A DNA stretch of 10,978 bases from Candidatus Sigynarchaeota archaeon (GTDB lineage Archaea; Asgardarchaeota; Lokiarchaeia; Sigynarchaeales; Sigynarchaeaceae), in NCBI GenBank assembly GCA_030587525.1, contig JAUQYW010000779.1:1-10978 (forward strand). The letters are read 5' to 3'. Of this stretch, positions 6,434-10,978 are shown piece after piece. Below the pieces are notes generated by a model, which saw only the letters and a program-made list of their open reading frames with translations, ran no database searches and was not told the DNA's origin. Positions within the stretch are counted from its first letter, which is position 1. Each line of letters opens with the position of its first letter. The position numbers and the translations under genes were made by a program.

Positions 6434-6483
6434 TACCACTCATTATTTTAACAAACCCATTACTATTAGACCTATATTATACG
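6434..6483 (+). promoter_or_regulatory. Conserved upstream element, copy 2 (promoter/operator of the giant glycoprotein operon)
   Basis: This is the second copy of the element at 2946-2995 (42 of 50 positions identical, same spacing). The invariant blocks are TCATTATTTTAACAA and TACTATTAGACCTATA; the differences cluster in the short spacer between them and in the last bases. A pyrimidine-rich stretch precedes both copies. If CTATATTATA is the TATA box, transcription would begin near 6500 with a leader of about 25 bases carrying GTGAG (6514-6518). If TTATTTTAAC is the TATA box, the leader would be about 50 bases. The start ATG is at 6525. Confidence 0.7.
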
Positions 6484-6524
6484 TCTTATCATGAGCTTAT
6501 CGGTTATATCGACGTGAGACCATC

Positions 6525-9500
6525 ATGGGCAAAGGAATCTCGGAGATTTTCAAGAAAGTGAAAGCATTGACGTTTCTCTCGCTCGTAATGCTTTCCAGCG
6601 TGCTAATAGCAAACATGTCATCAATTTCAACAAATCCTGGCCAATCCACTTCGAATGGGATGGCCAACACCGGATTGGGGGAGTCCTACGCGGACTTGAC
6701 CAGACCGACGTTCCTCCAGGCGGGCAAGTATCTCAACTATTCCGTGAGTTTTTCGCCTATCGCTGGCGTGCTCGCAAATTCGACCAACTTGTCGGCATAT
6801 CTCTATTACGATGTTAATTCTATTTCCGGGCAATATTACAACCTAGACGAGACGACCAGCCACCTCAATATCGCGTACGGCTACTCGAATGGGAACCGCA
6901 CGATGGGCATGTACACCACGGGCGTCACGCAGGCTGTCGCCGAGCAAGAAATCATCCGTGCATACTCGAACGCGGGCCCGATCCGGGCGTCATCTTATAA
7001 CCTCACGAATTTCGGCATCAGCTATGGCTTTAACACGGTGCTCAACATGTATACCGCGAATGGGTCGTTCAGCAGCGCCTCGGGCAATGGCACGAAGGCA
7101 GCAACCATCGATTCGTTGCTACCACCTTCGCAGCCACAACGCGTGAACTATTTCGGGCACTACCGGACCCTTGTCTCGTATTACGGCACCTTGAATGCCC
7201 TGCGCATCAATCCCAAGGCGTTGTACTCGTCCACCATCGCGACCGGCTTCTCGTATAACGGTACGGCAAAGGTCAGCACGTACATGGGCGACCGGGAAAC
7301 GGTCCGGTACATGAGGGCCACGACGGCGAACAATTGGACGGAAGCCCTCTACTTCGACATGTACACGGGCATCTTGATCAAGGCGATCCTGAAGGTGGAC
7401 AAGCGCCTCTCGGGGGAGAACGCCCACGAGCTCGTGTATAACCTGATCAGCACGAATGTTGATTTCGGGTCTGAGCTTCCCGCGGTCAGCAACGAGTTCG
7501 ATGTTGCCCTTGGCGAGATCAAGAATTACCTGGCGGAATCGGCGTTGAACGACACGAACGGGTCGCTGTTCTACCACGCGGCAATGGGCGGCGCGAGCAC
7601 GCCATCGAACTCGTCGAAGTTCTCGTCAGACTTGTTCAAGATCTTGAAGGGATACAGCACAGCTTTCAGCGATTCTTTGCAGGTCCTTTTCGCGGAGATC
7701 AACGCTAGCGCTTTACGCGACGTGGCTAATGGCGGGTTCTACCGGTCCATGAATGCTGCCGGCACCGTGGATGGCGTGAAGACGGTTACCGAGGCAGCTT
7801 GGGCAATTCTCGGCACGACGCACCTGGGAAGCGTGGCAATGAAGTTCCAGCAAGACATGTTCAATTACATGGAATTACTCTACACGAACGGCACATACAT
7901 CACCTCGACATTCTATGCATTCACCCGCAGCAACGCGAGCGAGACGGTGTTTTATGCCTACGATAACCTGATCGCCTTCCTCGCATTGAACTGGCTGGCG
8001 AATTACCACACGAACGGCACGCTCAAGACCACGGCGCGGGCAATGGCATCCAACGTCATCAACCTTTTCTACGCCCCCATCTCGATAACGGTGCCGAGTT
8101 TCTGGGACGTGTCGAAAAAGCTCTTCGTCACCTCGATCGACAAGGCAGGCAGCATCGTCGACACGGATAAATCCGTGCTGGATGCATCCCTGGCCATCTA
8201 CGCACTGAGTGAATGGTATCTTTTCAATAACCTGGTCTCGAATATCAAGGAATACGTGACGCGAGCCATTTTGGCATTCGAAACGCTGCTCGGCAAAGCA
8301 TGGAATGCCACGAACAAGGGCTTCATCCACGAGTTGACCATCAACCTCGACCCGGGCGATTCGAACCAGTACCTGGAAGACAACGCGTGGGCGATGTCCG
8401 CATCCCTGGCGCTGCTCGAGGCGGCAAATTACGCGAACAACAAGAAGAACATCACGTATTACGACGTCGCGTGCGACACGTGGGCAAGTATCAAGGCGGT
8501 TTTTTACGATGCCGTGAACAAGACCTTCCGGCGCTCGTCCTATGATAAATCGACGATAGCTGGCGATCTCGGGGTGGTCTTGGTCCCGCTTGCCAAAATG
8601 GCGTACCACTCACGATCGACGCAGTTGATGGTCTCGATCAACTCGACGGGTGATTCGGTTACCTTCGAGAGAAACAAGCCCGTGCTGGCCACGGCCAAGT
8701 GGGTTTTCAACGTTCAACGGTCCCTTCCCGGGCTATCCTTGAACATTTCCATCCCGTTGAACTATTCCGACGTCAATTTCTTGACCCGGTACGGCAATGG
8801 CACGATTTACGACCAAAGCTTCAGCGTGACCAATGACGAGGGCATTTCAAAATTTGAGTTCCCGCTGCCAATCCCGCCAGAGTTCAGGAATCCTGATCCG
8901 ACGAAGGAAATTTCATCCGCCCACATGGTCGTGGCGACGGCCAACCGCACGGGGTTCGAGGTGGCCAGCGATGCAAGGGCTTTTTTTGTCGCGAGCAGCA
9001 CGTCAGTGGACTGGGACCAGAGCAACCCGTACGTCAAGTTCAAGTTCACGACCGACACCATAGAGCGCACCGCATTCAACACCACCGACAAGGTGAGAAT
9101 CCCGGCAATATACCCCGGCGAGAATTTCTCGGTCACGATCAACATGAGCAACAGTTTCACGGTGGCGCAAGTTGTCAACATCACGTTCGACAACGGCACC
9201 CTCCAGCGGTTCTCGGTGCTGCAGGCCGTGAATGCATCGACAACGAACGTGGCATACACGTTCAACTTGCAAGCAAATGACAACATCGCCATCGGCGACC
9301 AGAACGTGACCTTTTCAATCTCGAAGAACGGCAGCGCGTTTTTCCCCGGATGGATCCCCTTCTACGTGAAAACGCCGATCTTCATCACCAACGTGAACTA
9401 TACCAGCTGCATGGTCGACAACGGCAATTACACCCTCAAGTTCGGCGTGAAAAACTTGAACCAGAACCGGAACGAGAGCGTCACGGTTAAATTTTCTAGC

Positions 9501-10121
9501 GTGAATCTCGTTTTGGCCAGCGGAAGTCCCACGCTCAACATCACTGACATACGACCCAAACAGGAGATTCCCGTCGAAATGCTCTTCAGGCTCTCGGCGG
9601 ACGCATCGAACCTCACGCAGTATGAATTCACGATCGATTTGGAATGGAAAAATAACTCGATGGGGTCGGTAACGTTCCTCATTCCCTTCCGTACCCCGGT
9701 CGAGGTGCTCTCGATTTCCGGCCCGACGACCCCGGCTCAAAACATGCCATTCCTGTTTTCCATCTCGGTACGCAACAACCGCGACACGAGCGTCCAAGCA
9801 CAAATTCAAGTGATCCGGGTCATGAACAATGGAAATCTTGTCATTGTTGCTGCCTTTAATCGGACGCTTGTCCCTGGCTTGAACAATATCTTATATTCCT
9901 ATGTCGAAGCGATCCAGAACCCGTGGGACATTGGCGAGCGAGAATATTCGATCGTGGTCGTGGTGGACGGCGCGGTGGCAGGCAGGGGCATGGTGCTTGC
10001 GAACGTCCAGATGTCGTTGCAGACCGTCATGTTCGCATACGTGCTCGTCTTCGGGATCATCGGCATCTTGTTCTTGCTCGTGATCAACAAGAAACGACAA
10101 CTCGCCAGCATTAGAAGGTGA
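6525..10121 (+). CDS. Giant exported surface glycoprotein with probable alpha/alpha-toroid and beta-sandwich domains
   Basis: This 1198-residue protein is probably displayed on the cell surface. An N-terminal hydrophobic segment (about 14-30, ALTFLSLVMLSSVLIA) acts as signal or anchor. Residues about 35-330 form a Ser/Asn/Tyr-rich domain I do not recognise. Residues about 330-690 are helix-rich and look like an alpha/alpha-toroid (six-hairpin type): GGFYRSMN near 402, AWAILGTTHL, and YLEDNAWAMSASLALLEAA near 616 are typical of inner-helix signatures in sugar-processing enzymes and prenyltransferase-like toroids. I cannot assign catalytic residues. Residues about 700-1150 look like several beta-sandwich modules (VTINMSNSFTVAQVVNITF, KFGVKNLNQNRNESVTVKF, FLFSISVRNNRDTSVQAQI), in the style of CARDB or macroglobulin-like domains. 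A C-terminal helix (1168-1187) and basic tail NKKRQLASIRR end it. I count about 40 N-X-S/T sequons and only two cysteines. The ATG has GTGAG just upstream. It could be an S-layer-associated or glycan-acting protein. Confidence 0.82.
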   Translation: MGKGISEIFKKVKALTFLSLVMLSSVLIANMSSISTNPGQSTSNGMANTGLGESYADLTRPTFLQAGKYLNYSVSFSPIAGVLANSTNLSAYLYYDVNSISGQYYNLDETTSHLNIAYGYSNGNRTMGMYTTGVTQAVAEQEIIRAYSNAGPIRASSYNLTNFGISYGFNTVLNMYTANGSFSSASGNGTKAATIDSLLPPSQPQRVNYFGHYRTLVSYYGTLNALRINPKALYSSTIATGFSYNGTAKVSTYMGDRETVRYMRATTANNWTEALYFDMYTGILIKAILKVDKRLSGENAHELVYNLISTNVDFGSELPAVSNEFDVALGEIKNYLAESALNDTNGSLFYHAAMGGASTPSNSSKFSSDLFKILKGYSTAFSDSLQVLFAEINASALRDVANGGFYRSMNAAGTVDGVKTVTEAAWAILGTTHLGSVAMKFQQDMFNYMELLYTNGTYITSTFYAFTRSNASETVFYAYDNLIAFLALNWLANYHTNGTLKTTARAMASNVINLFYAPISITVPSFWDVSKKLFVTSIDKAGSIVDTDKSVLDASLAIYALSEWYLFNNLVSNIKEYVTRAILAFETLLGKAWNATNKGFIHELTINLDPGDSNQYLEDNAWAMSASLALLEAANYANNKKNITYYDVACDTWASIKAVFYDAVNKTFRRSSYDKSTIAGDLGVVLVPLAKMAYHSRSTQLMVSINSTGDSVTFERNKPVLATAKWVFNVQRSLPGLSLNISIPLNYSDVNFLTRYGNGTIYDQSFSVTNDEGISKFEFPLPIPPEFRNPDPTKEISSAHMVVATANRTGFEVASDARAFFVASSTSVDWDQSNPYVKFKFTTDTIERTAFNTTDKVRIPAIYPGENFSVTINMSNSFTVAQVVNITFDNGTLQRFSVLQAVNASTTNVAYTFNLQANDNIAIGDQNVTFSISKNGSAFFPGWIPFYVKTPIFITNVNYTSCMVDNGNYTLKFGVKNLNQNRNESVTVKFSSVNLVLASGSPTLNITDIRPKQEIPVEMLFRLSADASNLTQYEFTIDLEWKNNSMGSVTFLIPFRTPVEVLSISGPTTPAQNMPFLFSISVRNNRDTSVQAQIQVIRVMNNGNLVIVAAFNRTLVPGLNNILYSYVEAIQNPWDIGEREYSIVVVVDGAVAGRGMVLANVQMSLQTVMFAYVLVFGIIGILFLLVINKKRQLASIRR

Positions 10122-10131
10122 TGAAACAATC

Positions 10132-10978
10132 ATGAAACAGATGAACCATAAGCGCATTCTTGCCTCCATCGCCTTCAGCGCGATGGTCTTGATTCCCGCG
10201 ATGATGGTCGTGGCAAACTCGGCCAAAAAAACCGGCGTGGCGTTCAATCCCGGCACGGAAGTCGCCGCGTCGGGGACATCGAATATTTTTTATTCCGCCA
10301 TCGGCACGTCCTATGGCGGGATCAACATCTCGATCGACAGCACGAACACCGACCGGCTGAACCGGGTTGTCAACATCACCGTGAACGCGACGAAAATGCT
10401 CGCTGCTAACGGTGGCCCGGCTGGCTGGAACGACGTGTACCCGTGCTACCTCAACATCACCTATCCTAACAGCACGCAGCGCGTGCAACCTATGTCGGAA
10501 ATCGGTGGTTCTAGCACCCAGATCTTCAAGTACGCGTGGACGTTAACACCCGCGTTGCCCGTGGGCACCTACACGTTCAAGGCGGTGCCGAACAACGGGG
10601 CCGTGAACTGGACCGACTTCAATTTCACGCCCGCGTCGCAGATGGTCGTGTTCAACATCAAGCCTTGGGGATTCATCACCACTAACACGACCGAGGTGTA
10701 CCGCAATCACACGGTTGCCTTCAACATCACGGTGACTGATCCCGAGACGCCCTACACGCAGCTCGTATGGAACGCGAGCTTGTGCCTTTACAACACCACT
10801 GCTCCGCTCAAGACGTGGAAGGTGGGAGACACGTTCAACCAGACCCACTGGTTCAACGGGACATCCGATACTTTGCTCGAAGACTATTACTTCCGGCTGA
10901 TCATCGTCGACAACAACAACGATAAATTCGACCAGAACATGGCTCCAATCACGGTCCGCGACGATCCGCCCGTCATCA
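10132..10978 (+). CDS. Exported Ig-like, sequon-rich surface protein, 3' end beyond window
   Basis: The frame from ATG 10132 stays open to the end of the window (282 codons), so the gene is incomplete. The product starts MKQMNHKR followed by a hydrophobic ILASIAFSAMVLIPAMMVVANSA, a typical export signal. The rest is beta-rich and looks like two Ig-like or cadherin-like modules, about 45-170 and 171-275, ending in a linker RDDPPVI that usually introduces a further module. Fourteen N-X-S/T sequons are visible (for example N65, N81, N108, N164, N214, N242). The family is not recognised. It lies 10 bases after the giant glycoprotein gene. Its ribosome binding site GGTGATG (10118-10124) overlaps that gene's stop, so the two are almost certainly co-transcribed and possibly translationally coupled. 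Confidence 0.85.
   Translation, partial: MKQMNHKRILASIAFSAMVLIPAMMVVANSAKKTGVAFNPGTEVAASGTSNIFYSAIGTSYGGINISIDSTNTDRLNRVVNITVNATKMLAANGGPAGWNDVYPCYLNITYPNSTQRVQPMSEIGGSSTQIFKYAWTLTPALPVGTYTFKAVPNNGAVNWTDFNFTPASQMVVFNIKPWGFITTNTTEVYRNHTVAFNITVTDPETPYTQLVWNASLCLYNTTAPLKTWKVGDTFNQTHWFNGTSDTLLEDYYFRLIIVDNNNDKFDQNMAPITVRDDPPVI

Noticed and set aside
6491..6517. Eight-codon upstream frame ending in the ribosome binding site region
   Set aside because: Chance occurrence is likely. It has no ribosome binding site and may lie before the transcription start if the downstream TATA box is used.
7875..8609. 244-codon minus-strand open frame
   Set aside because: It lies inside the giant glycoprotein gene, is rich in Arg, Val, His and Asp as expected for a shadow of a high-GC gene, and has no recognisable motif or ribosome binding site.
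1..10978. tRNA, rRNA, insertion sequence or phage genes
   Set aside because: No such structure, terminal inverted repeats, transposase or integrase motif was seen. Gene order and composition look like stable chromosome.

Overview
The window looks like a chromosome piece from an archaeon of roughly balanced to slightly high GC. All seven complete genes and both partial ones lie on the + strand. The archaeal reading rests on four things seen here: an archaeal-type condensin operon (smc-scpA-scpB), TATA-like promoters with T-runs just after gene ends, exported proteins crowded with N-X-S/T sequons that end in one membrane helix and a short basic tail, and Shine-Dalgarno sites of the GGTGAT/GAGGT type. 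The lineage cannot be fixed by eye. Asgard or Thermoplasmata-like relatives are plausible but unproven.

Region 1 (1-2882) is a chromosome-organisation operon: the C-terminal ATPase part of SMC (its beginning lies outside the window), then ScpA and ScpB with gaps of only 22-23 bases, ended by a T-run. The SMC head and the ScpA/ScpB cores look intact. ScpA and ScpB each carry a long low-complexity N-terminal tail starting with the same MGKKK. The ScpB tail contains six tandem 39-base (13-residue) repeats.

Region 2 (2883-5271) holds envelope genes. An exported glycoprotein with a CBM9/DOMON-like ectodomain and a C-terminal anchor is followed 5 bases later by a four-helix membrane protein, then by a separately promoted six-helix membrane protein of unknown function.

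Region 3 (5285-6361) is AmrS, the radical SAM enzyme of the AmmeMemoRadiSam system, with all expected cysteines and a C-terminal zinc ribbon. Its usual partners AMMECR1 and Memo are not in the window.

Region 4 (6362-10978) is a surface-protein operon. A 1198-residue exported glycoprotein has a probable alpha/alpha-toroid middle, beta-sandwich repeats and a C-terminal anchor. It is followed 10 bases later by an unfinished gene for another exported, Ig-like, sequon-rich protein.

The most notable non-coding signal is a 50-base upstream element found twice, at 2946-2995 and 6434-6483, with 42 of 50 positions identical and no gaps. Each copy precedes one of the two exported-glycoprotein operons, which suggests a shared promoter or operator and therefore co-regulation of the surface genes.
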